Positions 22,538-40,209 are shown, numbered from the stretch's first letter. The stretch: DNA of 64,000 nt from Miscanthus floridulus (GCF_019320115.1 NC_089595.1:111864461-111928460), one strand, 5' to 3'. The notes: generated by a model from the sequence alone, not told the origin. Numbers and translations: made by a program.

Positions 22538-22630
22538 TAAGCCTATTATGTCCTTGTTACGTAAGGGGCAAGGTCTAATTTTTTTTATTATAATATAATA
22601 ACTAGAAAGTTGGTTTGCTCAAATAGTATC

Positions 22631-23871
22631 TGTCGGTGCAGAAAGTGACCAACTAGTAAATATTTATAGTTTTACCGTACGTTTGTGATTGGAGGTGGCC
22701 TAGCACTCAATGACACAGGGTTTATACTAGTTCAGCCAACGTGCCCTACGTCCAGTTTGAGTCGGTCGGTGACTTTATTCCTGAGTCCAGGTGCTCAAAG
22801 TTTGCAGTGGGGTTACAAACGAGAAGGAGAGAAATGTGGTGTACAAGAGGTCCGGTCGGAAGGGCCGAGAGCGACAGGAGCTCCGCTATGAGCTAAGTGT
22901 TCAAGCGTGTGCTTGAGGTCCGAACCTGACGGTTCTGTGGTTGTGAGCTTGATCGAGCTTTGGTTTTTCTTTTTGGAACTGAACTGTATTGGAGGGAGCG
23001 CATCCCCTTTTATAGATGAAGGGGATGGCTTTGCAAGTGAAAGGGAGAGGGTACGTATGCCACTGAGCCTTGTTACCCACGTCGACTGGTACGAGATAAT
23101 AGTAGGCGCTCACAACACTGTTGATGTTACGGCTGAGTGCCAGACGCATGTGGGAGGTGATGTTGTCTTCTTCGGGTGTGCAGACGTCGGTACCTGTATA
23201 TATTGTTGATGCCCAGAGGCATGTGAGGGGTTTCACCAGGATCACCTGGTACGGTAAATCCCGACGCCCACAACACTATCGATGCCCAAAGGCATGTGGG
23301 GGGCCTTACCGTATGGGAGTTTAACGGTGCCCACAATACTGTAGAGGAAAATATCGGCGCCTACAATACTGTTTGTGTTAGGGCGGTTGCAGAGTACTAT
23401 TTCTGCAGGCGACAGGGTATGGTCCTTGGTATCGTGGTTTGACTTGTGCGCCTTGCCTTGCTTTTCTCCGCACGTCTCCTGATCCCTACCGAGCGGGCGT
23501 CCCCGGTCGGTTGGTTACAGTCGGCTCTGATCGTGCTAGTCAGAGAAGAGCGGTGAGCAGGGTCTTTGCATGCCCCGGTCGGAGACACGGGGTCGAAGTC
23601 GGAGGTAGTGCTTCGCCAGGCCTTCTGGTCGGAGAAACCGTCCCGGAGGTGGCTGGAGACCGAAGTGAGCGCTCCGGTCGGAGAGGTGGGTCGAAGTCGA
23701 CAAGCGGGCATTGTTCCTCCTTGACCAGACCTTCCGGTCGGTGACTGGACCGCTCTTCTGACCTGTTGTTTTAGACTCTTGGACCGGCCCATGAGTTGCG
23801 CGCTGTCTGCTTGGGCCGAGCCTTTGCGGGGAAGCCGGTCTGCGAGGGACCCTGAGTTTATAAACCCGACA
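22631..23871. mobile_element. Solo LTR
   Basis: 1241 bases beginning TGTCGGTGCAG and ending AACCCGACA, so it has TG...CA with the short inverted repeat TGTCGG/CCGACA. Flanking bases are GTATC and GTACC (4 of 5 match). No internal retrotransposon domain adjoins either side. The body has repeated ACAATACTGT-type and GGTCGGAGA-type units. Class (gypsy or copia) cannot be assigned from the LTR alone. Confidence 0.8.
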
Positions 23872-24727
23872 GTACCAGTAGCTAGTCTTTTATTATAATG
23901 ACATCTACAAAATTTAGTTAAAAATATTTTAAATAGTCGTTACTTTGTTTGTTGTAAATGTCTTTTCTCTGTGCGCTTGCACTGCATCATCGACACAAAA
24001 TTCCATAAGCTATTCTCATCCAATCCATTAGCCCTCTCGTATATTTCTCTACTACTATTTTGTGATTATGCATTTTGTGCCAAGAACAAATCAAGGCATC
24101 CTTCGGTTCCTCTTGGTGAGCTCAATTTCTTGATAAAATATTTGTCCAAATCTCTCACATATTGTACAGTATATCCCTCATGTAAATGCCTCCTGTAAAT
24201 TTAAACTTGAGATAATCTCGTACCTTCTCCTAGGAATCCGTACTTATCTTTTTTCTACCCTAAAACATTACCAGATTCATCACAAAATGCTATTCATGTA
24301 TACTATAGCCTTTGGTGTCGGTCCTGTCATTGTGCTAGCATCATTTTTCTTTTTTGAGCAAGCTAGCATCAGTTGATGAGCGAGGCACACTGTGTGACGG
24401 TGTGACCGTGTGAGGCCGCGAGGGTGGTAGGCGGTGTGCTGGTGTTGGGCCGCTGAGGCCGTCCTCCACGCACCACGCTGGCCATTAGCCCTAGCTTTGG
24501 GGCTTGTTCAATCAAACCTATCAGCCGACTTTATCAGCTAGAATCTATAATATTTTTTTTCATAATAAAATAGCTTTAGTCGACTGATAAGCCGACTTTA
24601 ATACCAGCCAAATCAGCTCAAAATGTCTGTTTGATTGTGCCTGGTCTGACAAAATATTGAAACTTGTATGCTTATGACGTGTTCCAGAGAAAGATGTGAC
24701 ACAAGCTGAAGTTAGCAGTAGTATTGA
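23872..24727. other. Intergenic, nothing assignable
   Basis: AT-rich DNA without supported genes. Around 24500-24645 two blocks related to TATCAGCCGACTTTATCAGC and its complement suggest another decayed foldback element. Confidence 0.4.
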
Positions 24728-24971
24728 GGCCACATTTAGTTCCAAAAAGTTTTCCTAAAAAGTGCTACAGTAGTTATCACATCGAATCTTGCGATACGTG
24801 CATAGGAGCATTAAATGTAGACGAAAAAAAACTAATTGCACAGTTTGGTTGGAAATCGTGAGACGAATGTTTTGAGCCTAATTAGTCTATAATTGAACAC
24901 TAATTATTAAATAAAAATAAAAGTGTTACCGTAGCCAAATTTCCAAATTTTCGCGAACTAAACACACGGCC
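24728..24971. mobile_element. Tourist-like MITE
   Basis: 244 bases with ends GGCCACATTTAGTTCC and GAACTAAACACACGGCC, flanked by TGA on both sides. Related in internal sequence (CTAATTGCACAGTTTGGTT) to the MITE at 16123-16361. Confidence 0.75.
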
Positions 24972-30418
<5,447 letters not shown>

Positions 30419-30599
30419 CCGTCCGTCTCATTCAAACTTTTTTTTTATAAATATTATCTGTTTTGTTATGACTTATTATATCAATTAGAGATACTTTAAT
30501 AATGATTTATTTATTTTATAATTTATATAAATTTTTTGAATAAGACGAACGGTCAAACAAGATATGTGAAAGTAAAAAACATTTGGGACGGAGGGAGCA
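30419..30599. mobile_element. Stowaway-like MITE, eroded
   Basis: Left part CCGTCCGTCTCATTCAAAC and right end TTTGGGACGGAGGGAGCAA are the typical Stowaway motifs. The body is AT-rich. The left terminus is incomplete and no TA duplication could be fixed. Confidence 0.55.
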
Positions 30600-31088
30600 A
30601 GCATCACATCTCATCCGATTTGACACCTTATTAGTGCTAACCAAATTATGTTAGTCTAAATTACCAAATAAAAAGATTTGTCACATCCAATAGATCACAC
30701 AAGCATCAATTAGATATAAAAAAGATTTTTATGTCTAAAACTTTCCTTATTTACCCTATTTTTCTAAAATTACAAATTAAATAACTAAATATATATTTAA
30801 CCTATTACCTATACCTCTTAGGAAGTACCACAGCAATGCCCTTCAAATAAACCATGATTAAAGTGAAACATGGAACGCGTTTAGTTTCACCAGCAAAGAT
30901 CTCCACACAGAGTGAGAGTAATCGACATCTTGGCCTTGTTTGCACTAGCTCTATCTAGTCCTTTCTTGAGCGATTCTTGGAAAGAGAAGGATCATATCAT
31001 AGTGCACGAGATGCAGGTGCTGCATGCGCAAGAACAAACTGTGAAAGGTAGCTAAAGTTTCAACAAATTCAGTATTTTAAACACATAA
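30600..31088. other. Intergenic, nothing assignable
   Basis: AT-rich sequence without genes or defined repeats. Confidence 0.4.
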
Positions 31089-31195
31089 GGCTTCCTTTTG
31101 CAATTCAAAGATTTTAGAAAGGCAGAATATAAAAATTATAGGAATAGAATGCCCTAACGCTTTAAATCCTATGGATTGAGAAAATACATGAAATT

Positions 31196-31240
<45 letters not shown>

Positions 31241-31369
31241 GAAACTTTCCACTTGGTAAAATTCCTCCAAATCATATGAAACAAGACATTCCATAGGATT
31301 TGTAGCAACCCAGTCATTTGTTCTGAAGGGATTCATAGGAAATTCCTCTATGTTTCTCCAAAGGGAGCC
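31089..31369. mobile_element. Tourist-like MITE carrying a GA microsatellite
   Basis: Ends GGCTTCCTTTTGCA and its near complement (right end CCAAAGGGAGCC), flanked by TAA at 31086-31088 and 31370-31372. A (GA)n tract of about 20 units sits inside at 31200-31238. Confidence 0.65.
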
Positions 31370-32294
31370 TAAAGGCGCAATGCAAAGGGAAAACTATAAA
31401 TATGGATGGAATGATATATAGAGTAATAAGTTTATTATACAACCAAATAGAGATTAAAGAATATCTATATGGGTATATATACCACGTAGAAAATCAAAAG
31501 AGAGAAGATAACCGACTTTGGTTAGTTGTGAGCAATAAATTTATCAACAAACTTGTATACTTACATCTCCTTGAATTCAACAAATAAATTTATCAAACTT
31601 GTGCAAAAGAGCAGCTAAGAAAATAAAATTCAAATTCAAGCACCAACAAAAAATTCTTTGTTGTTCCAAACAAAGCAAAAGTGAATCAAGAATCACTAGA
31701 GCGTTAAATAGCATTCAAACTGTATCACGTTTTCTTGCACTAATGTAATGGTTCGGTTATACATTGCACGTTTTTTAAAATTTATATGTATAACCATATG
31801 GAGCCAGAGCTACATTGACCTTTACTCTAGAACTAGTACCATCTTAAAATTCCCTTATTTTAAACATGGAGCCGCTGCCGGAGCTACATATATGATATAT
31901 CCAAATGCTTCAAAAACCATGCAATGGCATGCATTATAATTGTCTAGTACGTGCACGCCGGCCCCTCGGAGTTGACGAACTAACGGCAAATTCAAAAATC
32001 TGGGCGCCGAATCGATCGACGCGCTGGTCCGAGTCCGAGGGCCGAGGGCGTGTCCCAATGCAACACCGCGCTCTATTCCGAAACTAACGGCGAGTCCAAG
32101 CCAAACATGGCTCCACGCTCTTGCGACCTGCCCACCCGTCTTCCCCCATATATGCGTGCCCAGCCACCCCCAATGCAAGCACAAACCAACTACCAGCCAA
32201 GAACAGACGAAGTAGATCGATCTCAGATTCTCAGCTAGTAGCTAGCTAGTAAGACGCACACACCACCCACCAAGCAGCTAGTAGCTAGCTAGCC
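31370..32294 (+). promoter_or_regulatory. 5' flank of the DUF538 gene
   Basis: AT-rich to about 31950, then moderately GC-rich. CCATATATGCG at about 32145 is a possible TATA element some 145 bases upstream of the start codon. Short repeats of AGCTAGTAGCTAGCTAG lie just before the ATG and flank the presumed 5' UTR. Confidence 0.35.
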
Positions 32295-32708
32295 ATGGCG
32301 GCGGAGAAGGAGGGCGCGGTGGTGACCAAGGGGAACGACGAGGGGATGAAGGCGGCGGCGGCGCTGCTGGAGGAGTTCGGCCTGCCGCTGGGGCTGCTGC
32401 CGCTGGAGGACGTGACGGAGGTGGGGTTCGTGCGGGACACCGGCTACTTCTGGCTGGCGCAGCGCAAGAAGGTGGAGCACCGGTTCCAGAAGATCGGCAA
32501 GCAGGTGAGCTACGACGTCGAGATCGCCGGCTACGTCCAGCCCAGGGGCATCAAGAAGCTCAAGGGGGTCAAGGCCAAGGAGCTCATGCTCTGGCCCCCC
32601 ATCAACGAGATGGCCGTCGACGACCCGCCCACCGGCAAGATCCACTTCAAGAGCCTCGCCGGCGTCACCAAGACCTTCCCCGTTGACGCCTTCGCCGCCG
32701 GCCAGTAG
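32295..32708 (+). CDS. DUF538 family protein
   Basis: Intact intron-less gene of 137 residues. The conserved DUF538 pattern is clear: a LLEEFGLPLGLLPL segment about residues 24-37, DVTEVGFVRDTGYFWL at 40-55, a Lys-rich strand region, and a C-terminal IHFKSLAGVTKTFPVDAF. No signal peptide or membrane segment is seen. This length and lack of a signal peptide match the shorter DUF538 subgroup; relatives have been linked to trichome size and stress responses, but the molecular role is not established. ATG at 32295 is the first in frame and lies in a good context (GCCATGGCG). GC content is far above that of the flanks, as usual for grass intron-less genes. Confidence 0.92.
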   Translation: MAAEKEGAVVTKGNDEGMKAAAALLEEFGLPLGLLPLEDVTEVGFVRDTGYFWLAQRKKVEHRFQKIGKQVSYDVEIAGYVQPRGIKKLKGVKAKELMLWPPINEMAVDDPPTGKIHFKSLAGVTKTFPVDAFAAGQ

Positions 32709-32987
32709 GCAGTAGCCATGCATGCATATCGATCTTATATTACGTACTATAATACACCATTATATAGTTTCATAAAAAAAACACCATTATGTATTGCGCA
32801 TATTAGTAATAATAATCTTGATGTGTTACCAATATATATGTTACGATGGGCTGCTTATGTATACCTGCTGATCCTGATGATGGATAAACTCTAGTTTTTC
32901 CTAGAAATATGATGAAATAAAGCTAAATAAAAGCAAAATGCTATACTTTTTCATACACTATACTAGTACCATGTTGATCTAGTCATA

Positions 32988-33241
32988 CTTCCTTCATCGA
33001 TGAACAAATCATTTTCTAGAATTATCTTAAGTTATTTTTTTACGTTAGACCAAATTTATAGAAAATGGCATAAATGCATATGCCACCAGATGATCATATT
33101 ATAAAAATATTTTATGGTGTATTTAGTGATATTAATTAATTGTTTAATTTACATAAATCATGGCGTTCTTTTCTATGAATTTGATAAAAACTTAATAAAA
33201 TATTAACTTAAGACGAATTTTCCGTGGACCTAGGGAGGGAG
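32988..33241. mobile_element. Stowaway-like MITE
   Basis: CTTCCTTCATCGATGAACAA at the left and GGACCTAGGGAGGGAG at the right, with TA on both sides (32986-32987 and 33242-33243). The AT-rich body of about 254 bases contains AGACCAAATTTATAGAAAAT, common in this class. It lies about 280 bases after the DUF538 stop. Confidence 0.65.
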
Positions 33242-34119
33242 TACATAGTATATGAATATGAACGACAACCCTTGAATGCATTTATATATCGTTCAGGTTC
33301 AGAAAGCCCAAAATTAGTTAGCCGATGAAACAGTAACAAATCAGAGAGAATTAAAGAAGAGGCGAAGAGCCGAAAGCAATATTTATACGGCGTGTAAATT
33401 TTGAACAAAGGACAGGCACGCGTCAGCCCTTAATTTCTTCAACGTTGGTAACAGGGATACCGCTGTGTGAAGCTGTGCGATGGTGTATACGTATTGAATT
33501 ATACTTGTGGGAACTAATGCAAGGATAACATCATAGTCTACCTCCTTTACTTGACAAAATAAATGCAACAATGGATAAGAGTTCATTACGCAACAGCAAC
33601 AATGAACAACAAGATGCATGTGTCCGACCTTTCTGGTTTTCGATTTTAATTTGATGCAGTTTCTGGTCAGTTTTCTCAACTGCTTGCTACTAGCTAGTAG
33701 CCAGCTCCTTCTCCTTTGATGTGATTCTATTTCTATAGCTATGCCAGCGTGAAGGGTGAACAACGAGAGCCGTTCTCGTTACGGTTAGCATAGTACTCCA
33801 TGTTGAATAAATGCCACAGATAGCTAGCTGACAGAGCGACAGAAGATCTAAACATGAAGGAAACTTCTACCACATCTCATATTAATTCATACATACACAC
33901 CGGCCGGCTACCGCAAAGGCCGTTGTTCATCGTAACACAGTATAATAAGTTTCGGACGAAATAACAACTGATCGTTAGCTATTTCACAAATTAAGGAAAG
34001 AAAGAAAGAAAGAAAGAACAAGAGGGAGACAGAAGAAATCAAAGAAGAAGACCTTGCATGAATGATGATATATAAAGTATATATGCAGGGTAGAGTAATT
34101 ACACACATCGATCTATCTC
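33242..34119. other. Spacer between the DUF538 and VQ genes
   Basis: AT-rich, no gene supported. A GAAA repeat lies at about 33997-34018. The last few hundred bases should include the 3' UTR of the VQ gene. Confidence 0.4.
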
Positions 34120-34383
34120 TCACCCGTTCTGCCTTTTGCTGGAGGCGCCAGCAGCAGCCTTGCGATCACCAGGAGAACGACCCTGGCCCGTCCTGCTTTG
34201 AGCAGCTTGTGGTGGTGCAGCAGGCCTGCTGCTGCTTTCCTCCAACTCGGCGGCGACGGCGTCCTTGCCGGTGAGCCTCTGGACGACGGACTTGAAGTCG
34301 TCGGCGGTGTCGGCCTCCACGTACACCGTCTCGATGATCTTCACGGTCACGGGCTTGTGTTTCCCATCCTCCCTCGTCGACAT
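34120..34383 (-). CDS. VQ-motif protein
   Basis: Intact intron-less gene of 87 residues on the minus strand. The VQ signature FxxxVQxLTG is present as FKSVVQRLTGKDA (about residues 30-42), preceded by a short basic-acidic segment with VKIIETVYVEADTADD. The C-terminal half is rich in Ala, Arg, Gln and Ser. VQ proteins are small nuclear cofactors that bind WRKY transcription factors, mostly in defence and stress. The position of the motif and the small size resemble the VQ1/VQ10 group. The copia element's LTR starts 292 bases upstream in the same orientation. Confidence 0.9.
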   Translation of the reverse strand: MSTREDGKHKPVTVKIIETVYVEADTADDFKSVVQRLTGKDAVAAELEESSSRPAAPPQAAQSRTGQGRSPGDRKAAAGASSKRQNG

Positions 34384-34675
34384 TGCTAGCTGCAGATGCG
34401 CCGTGGCTCAAGTTTCTTGGCTGCAGCCTGCAGGCTCGTTTTGTTCAAGAGAGGAGCTAGGAGAAGAGGCAGGCAAGTCGAAGCAGCAATTGCACTGGCG
34501 TTTTGACCTTGTGCCAGCCCTGTAGTTTGACAAGTAACCACGGTCGTCAGAGCTGTTATTCTGTTGAAGAAGCCGTGAAGAAGCCGCTGCTATTCTGTTG
34601 ATCAGTCAATATCGTACCCGAGTTAAACACAGTACATGACCGTGGTTTTGGACCTGTTCAAGTCTGAGTGCTGCT
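34384..34675 (-). promoter_or_regulatory. Remaining native upstream region of the VQ gene
   Basis: Only 292 bases of original 5' flank remain between the VQ start codon and the copia insertion; its continuation now lies beyond 41944. No TATA box was assigned. Confidence 0.4.
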
Positions 34676-35815
34676 TGTTGAATCGATAGGATCACTAGGA
34701 GCAGTGGCGGAGCCTGAAGTAAAATAAAGGGGGGGCCATTTGTCAACTGAATCTACATGTACATAAGTAGTGAACAAAATTAATGCAAGTACTTAATAAT
34801 TAAGCCACAGTGTACAAAATACATTTGACAATACAATAGCTGAGCATAAAAAATTCTATAAAAAAGCAACATAAGATATCGATTGACAACCCCAATATAT
34901 ATTACTCAATTAGCAATTCTAATACACATACTATGTAGAATTTATCGATTGAAAAATTAGGAAGGAAAAAAGATAGAAAAATCAACAAGACTCAAAACGG
35001 TGCATAGCAACAGAAGCAAAGAAAACAGACTAATGGAGTAACGGCTGAGCCGAGCAGGTGGGACCACTGGTAAATAAATTGCTTTTTTATTTTTTAGATT
35101 GAGGAAATGCTACACGATTTCTATGTCTATGTAGAGACATGCATGCCTGACCCTGGCTGCTGGCTTACAATCCATACAGACTTAGGGCGCATGCAAACGT
35201 ACTGCTAGCTTGCAGACTTCACAGCTCATGCATGGACAGGGCCTTCAGCAAATCACGGAGGCAAGGGGGGGCCATGACCCACTATGGCCACCACGTAGCT
35301 CCGCCGGTGACTAGGAGTATAGATCTAGCCGGGTACTTGCTGTTGAATAGAATCATAAACCCTAGAACGTCTATTAATGTAGTAACAGTAAGTAGAATGA
35401 GAGAAAGGGAGGGGTAGAAGATGGACGTGCTAAACCTGACACCGCAGTGGAGGAGGATCCGCTCGCGTTCGTCATGGAGTCGGTGTCTGCGCTAGGGTAG
35501 TGACGGTCGGGGAAGACGGGTGGCGGCGCAGTGCAGTGGTTGCCGGTGACGCAGTCCGGTGACGGCGCGGCTGGTGGCGAAGGTGCTTCCCATCACTAGC
35601 TACGCGTCCTCTAGATCGGATTAGGGTTTAGGTGTCGGTGGGGAGCTCGACTCAGGCGAACCTCGTGACTTGAGCCGTCGGCCCCCACCTCTATTTATTG
35701 CGTAGTGTGACAGGGGCCCTCTAGCCATAGTGGGCTGGGCGCCCACGATCAGGGCGCGGATCAAAGGCCCAACTGGGCCGTTGGGCCCAGTTTAGGATTA
35801 GAGATCAATCTAACA
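34676..35815 (-). repeat. copia 3' LTR, interrupted by a hAT element
   Basis: Plus-strand ends TGTTGAATCG and ATCTAACA. Without the 608-base hAT insertion and one 8-base duplication it is 524 bases, the same as the partner LTR. Confidence 0.93.
34702..35309. mobile_element. hAT-type non-autonomous transposon inside the copia LTR
   Basis: 608 bases with terminal repeats CAGTGGCGGAGC and GCTCCGCCGGTG (10 of 12 complementary), flanked by the perfect 8-base duplication ACTAGGAG (34694-34701 and 35310-35317). The partner LTR has a single ACTAGGAG at this place, which is the empty site. No transposase. Confidence 0.93.
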
Positions 35816-35999
35816 ATCTCCTCCCTTGATCTCCTACCATCTTTCAATTTCATATCATTTACTTTTGTTCATTCCATTACAGATTAGCGCATAGAGCATG
35901 TTTCATCGTCACGGTCAATTGCCGATAGATTTAACAGCTACAACACACCACTCTGTTCTGAAATAGATACTTAACTTTGGGCCTTCTTTTGTCCAGGAA

Positions 36000-37484
36000 T
36001 TATAGGCTTTCCCTTAAACCCATGCCGGCTACATGTTCTCTGAACACGTTGGGTGGTAAGCCTTTTGTAAGCGGATCCGCGAGCATCTTTTCGGTACTTA
36101 TATGCTCAAGACTTATGACATGATCCCGGACTTTATCTTTCACAACATAATACTTTATGTCAATGTGTTTGGCAGCACCACTTGACTTATTGTTGTGAGC
36201 ATACTGTACTGTCGGATTATTATCGCAGTATAACTTAAGTGGTCTATAGATGTCGTCAACCACCTTCAAACCGGGTATGAACTTCTTTAGCCAGTTCACC
36301 TGCCCCGTTGCCTCATAACACGCTACAAACTCGGCATACATTGTGGACTGATGTAGTGACGGTTTGCTTTGAGCTTTTCCATGAAATAGCTCCCCCTGCG
36401 AGAGTGAATACATATCCAGACGTGGATTTTCTATCATCTCCCGCATAATCAGAATCTGAATATCCCACTATATGGAGTGAATCAGATCTTCTATACGTCA
36501 TCATGAGGCCTTTCGTTCCTTGCAAATAACGCAAGACTTTCTTTACTAATTTCCAGTGTTCTGTTCTAGGATTGCTCTAGAATCTGCCAAGTAACCCGGT
36601 AACAAATGCCAAGTCAGGGCGCGTACATACTTGAGCATATTGCAAGCTTCTGATAGCTGAAGCATATGGAACCGCTTTCATTTGATCGATCTCATATTGG
36701 TTCCTGGGGCATTGAAAATTCCCATATCTGTCGCCCTTGACTATAGGAGCAGGTGAGGGACTACATTTGTGCATACTGAATTTCTTTAAGATTCTTTCTA
36801 TGTATGCCTTTTGTGATAGTCCTAATACCCCTTTACTTCTATCTTCGGTGAATCTCGATCCCTAGAACGAACGAGGCTTCACCAAGATCTTTCATATCAA
36901 ATTTTGTGGACAAAAACTTATTTGTCTCTAGTAGTAGACTGACATCACTACTAGCAAGTAAGATATCATCCACATACAGGACAAGGAAGGATAAACTTTC
37001 CATTCTTAAACTTTGCATAGACACAATTGTCCTCAACATTCTCTTTAAACCCAAAATTCCTTATTGTCTGATCAAACTTCAAGTACCACTGTCTTGAAGC
37101 TTGTTTTAATCCATAAATTGATTTCTTTAGGCGGCATCCCATTCGTTCTTTTCCTTCCATGACAAAACCTTTCGGTTGTGCCATGTAAACATTTTCCTCT
37201 AAGTCCCCATTGAGAAATGCCATCTTTACATCCATCTGATGTAATTCTAAATCGTAATGTGCCACTAATGCCATTATGATTCTGAAGGAATCCTTATATG
37301 AGACTAGAGAAAAGGTCTCATTGTAATCAATCACTTCTCTTTGCGTAAAGCCTTTTGCCATAAGTCGTGCTTTATATCTCTCTATATTCCCTTGAGAGTC
37401 AAGTTTTGTTTTGTAGACCCATTTACAGCCTACTATTTTGGCTCCTTTAGGAATTATTTCCAATGTCCCAAACTTTATTGGCAT
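36000..37484 (-). pseudogene. copia pol: reverse transcriptase and RNase H part
   Basis: Read from 37484 downwards: GCKWVYKTKLDSQG, then MDVKMAFLNGDLEE, the catalytic YVDDILLASSD, then RNase H pieces with GYSDSDYAGDDRKSTSGY and the C-terminal HIDIKYYVVKD and ADPLTKGLP motifs of copia polyproteins. The frame changes at least four times (around 36966-37054, 36800, 36550 and 36400), so no full enzyme can be made. Confidence 0.9.
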
Positions 37485-38640
37485 TCATTGATTTCATTTC
37501 ATCTTCCATGGCCTCAAGCCACTTTGATGAATGATCACTTCTCATGACTTCTTCAAATGAGGTGGGATCATCCTCCATTTGAAATTCCTCAGTGTTGTAT
37601 ACTTCATAGTCAGCAGGAATAACTGATTTTCTAACTCTTTGAGACCTTCTAGGGGCCTCCACATTTGGCACATCTTCTGTTTGAGGCTGTTGTTGCTCCC
37701 CCTCATGTGTGGCAATAGGTTCTACAGGATCCTGAAGAACAGGTTCCTCATCGTCATTCATTGTTGCCACAGGCGGAATAACAACAGGTGCTGGCACCAC
37801 AGTGTCTTGCACTGTCGGTGCAGCGATAGTAGGTAGTGAGAAAAATGGCTCATGAATCATTGGAGTGGGCGCATACACCCGCTTCTCTTCAAGGTCAATT
37901 TCTCGAGCTACCATGCTCCCCCTCATCATTTCATCCTCTAGGAAGACAGCGTGTCTCGTTTCCACAAACTTTGTATGTCTGTCTAGACAGTAGAAACGAA
38001 AAACCTTTTGACTTTTCTGGGTAGCCAATGAAATGGCAACTTACTATTTTGGGATCTAGCTTCCCAATGTTTGGGTTAAATACTTTAGCCTCAGCAGGAC
38101 TCCCCCACACACGTAAGTGGTTTAGTGAGGGTACTCTTCCTGTCCACAACTCATACGGTGTTTTGGGCACCGACTTACTTGGTACTCTATTGAGAATATG
38201 AATGGTGGTTTTTAACGCCTCCATCCATAGGCTCAACGGTAAGGTGGAGTAACTTATCATACTGCGCACCATATCCATTCAGGGTACGATTGCGTCTTTC
38301 AGCTACTCCATTCTGCTGAGGTTCGCCCGGTGTAGAATACTGGGCTACTATGCCATTCTCCTGTAAGAACCTTGCAAAAGGTCCATGAACTTGACCATAT
38401 GGGTTATGCCGACCATAGTACTCCCCCCATAGGTCGGACCTGACTATCTTAATCTTTAAATTGTGTTGGTTTTCAACTTCTGCCTTAAATATCTTAAATT
38501 TATCCAATGCTTCTGTTCTTTCTTTGATTGGATAAATGTAGCCATAACGGGAGTAATCATCTGTGAATGTTATGAACGAATCATAACCATCCACACTCTT
38601 TACAGGAAACAGACCACAGATGTCTGTGTGAATAATCTAT
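37447..38640 (-). pseudogene. copia pol: integrase part
   Basis: Contains the integrase core on the minus strand: FTDDYSRYGYIYPIK, a second catalytic region around RFLQENGI and the glutamate region GVAERRNRT, followed by the linker with [22 protein letters not shown] stop separates it from the preceding protease part and there are frame changes near 38250 and 38000. Confidence 0.88.
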
Positions 38641-38654
38641 AAAATTCCTACGCT

Positions 38655-39554
38655 TCATTTGGCATCTTTCTTAATTTTCTTTACATACTTTCCTTTTATG
38701 CATTCTCTGCATTGTTCTAAATCTGAGAGCTCTAATGGAGGAAGAATATCATTCTTAACTAGTCTTTCTATTCCCCCCCTCAAAATATGGCCTAAACGAT
38801 AGTGCCATAATTTTGACAACGCATCGTGAGCTCTCTTTTGTTTTCTGTTTACATCCGCAGACGAGGATACATTCTCATTATCACACGCAACGTTCCCATC
38901 ATCGCATACAACATTCACATCATCACGTAGTGATAACAAATAAAGCTCATTTTGTAAGATAGCAAGACCAACACATGCATTATTAAATGTTATCTTACAT
39001 TTGCCATTTCCAAAATGGCAATCATATCCATCATTGTCCAAGCATGAAACACTAATCAAGTTTCTCTGTAGAGAGGGAACATATAGTACATCTCTAAGTA
39101 AAAGTGTGAAACCATCAGCAAGCTCTAGAGAAAGATCGCCAATGGCTTCAACATCTGCTCGGACTCTATTTGCAACTTTAACATGTCTTTCGCTTCTTTG
39201 CGTAGTCCTCGTCGAACGGAATCCCTGTAAAGAATTAGCAACATGAACAGTTGCACCTGAGTCAATCCACCAAGTAGATTTTGAATACTGTACATACAGG
39301 GATTCATTTATGAACGTAATAATGTTCTCACCTTTCTTTGCCATGATCATCTTTAAGTAATCGGGACAATCTTTCTTATAATGTCCTGTCTTCTTGCAAT
39401 AGAGACACTGGTCTTTCTCTACTGTGAACTTGTTCTGCTGAGGCTGATGCAGCATGGGACCCTTTCCCTTTGACTTTGAGGAGGAGTTAGCATTAGTATT
39501 CTTTTTCTTGTTGTCTTTAAGATAATTAATAGTGCCACCATTGACAGCTTTCAT
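38655..39554 (-). pseudogene. copia gag end, protease and pre-integrase
   Basis: 299 residues open. The order is a zinc knuckle CLYCKKTGHYKKDC (C-x2-C-x4-H-x4-C), the protease active site WWIDSGATVHV, and the pre-integrase LWHYRLGHI with a CRECIKGK zinc-finger end. This is the best preserved stretch of the element. Confidence 0.9.
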
Positions 39555-39566
39555 TCTCTCCTCCTC

Positions 39567-40209
39567 TTACACACACATAGCCATGAGCCTCTCCATGTCC
39601 CACTTCTTGAGCTGTATGTTGTAGTTGACAACAAAAGTGTCAAACTCTTTTGGCAAGGAAACAAAAATTAGATGGATAAGGAACTCTTTCTTGAGAGCTA
39701 GATCCATTGGTTTTAGCTTGGATGTCAAATTGCTCATCATTAGTATGTGCTCTCTTATGCCACCATTACCAGAGTACCTCTCTATCACCAGCTGCTTTAT
39801 CAACTGGGTAGCATGTCTTTGAAGAACCAGTGAACTGACTCTTTATTCTATCAAGGTACTCGGTGACCGTGTCACACTCTGAGATTGAGCCCACAATTGC
39901 AGGCTCAATTGTGTTCTTTATCACAACCAAACATTTCTTGTTGGTAGTGACCCACTTCCTATGCTCAAGGTCATAGGACATCTTTTGGGATGCAAAATCT
40001 CTCTCTTTGGTTGCCCAAGTAGCATCAGCCTCGTTTGTCTCCCTCACCGGTGCCATAGGCTCAGTGGGACACGATAAGGTGACTACCCAGTCCACCTCAG
40101 CCAAGATGAAGGCTAGGTCAATCTTTTTCTTCCACTCTGTGTAGTTATCACCTTTAAGAGTGGGGATCTCTTTGATACAACCCATCAAGTTGTATACGCC
40201 TGAAAACAC
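39567..40209 (-). pseudogene. copia gag, N-terminal part
   Basis: Two overlapping frames (40209-39766 and 39803-39567) together show the UBN2-type gag domain: TLKGDNYTEWKKKID, then MSYDLEHRKW and later LPKEFDTFVVNYN. A frameshift near 39800 and a stop before the zinc-knuckle part break it. Confidence 0.85.
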
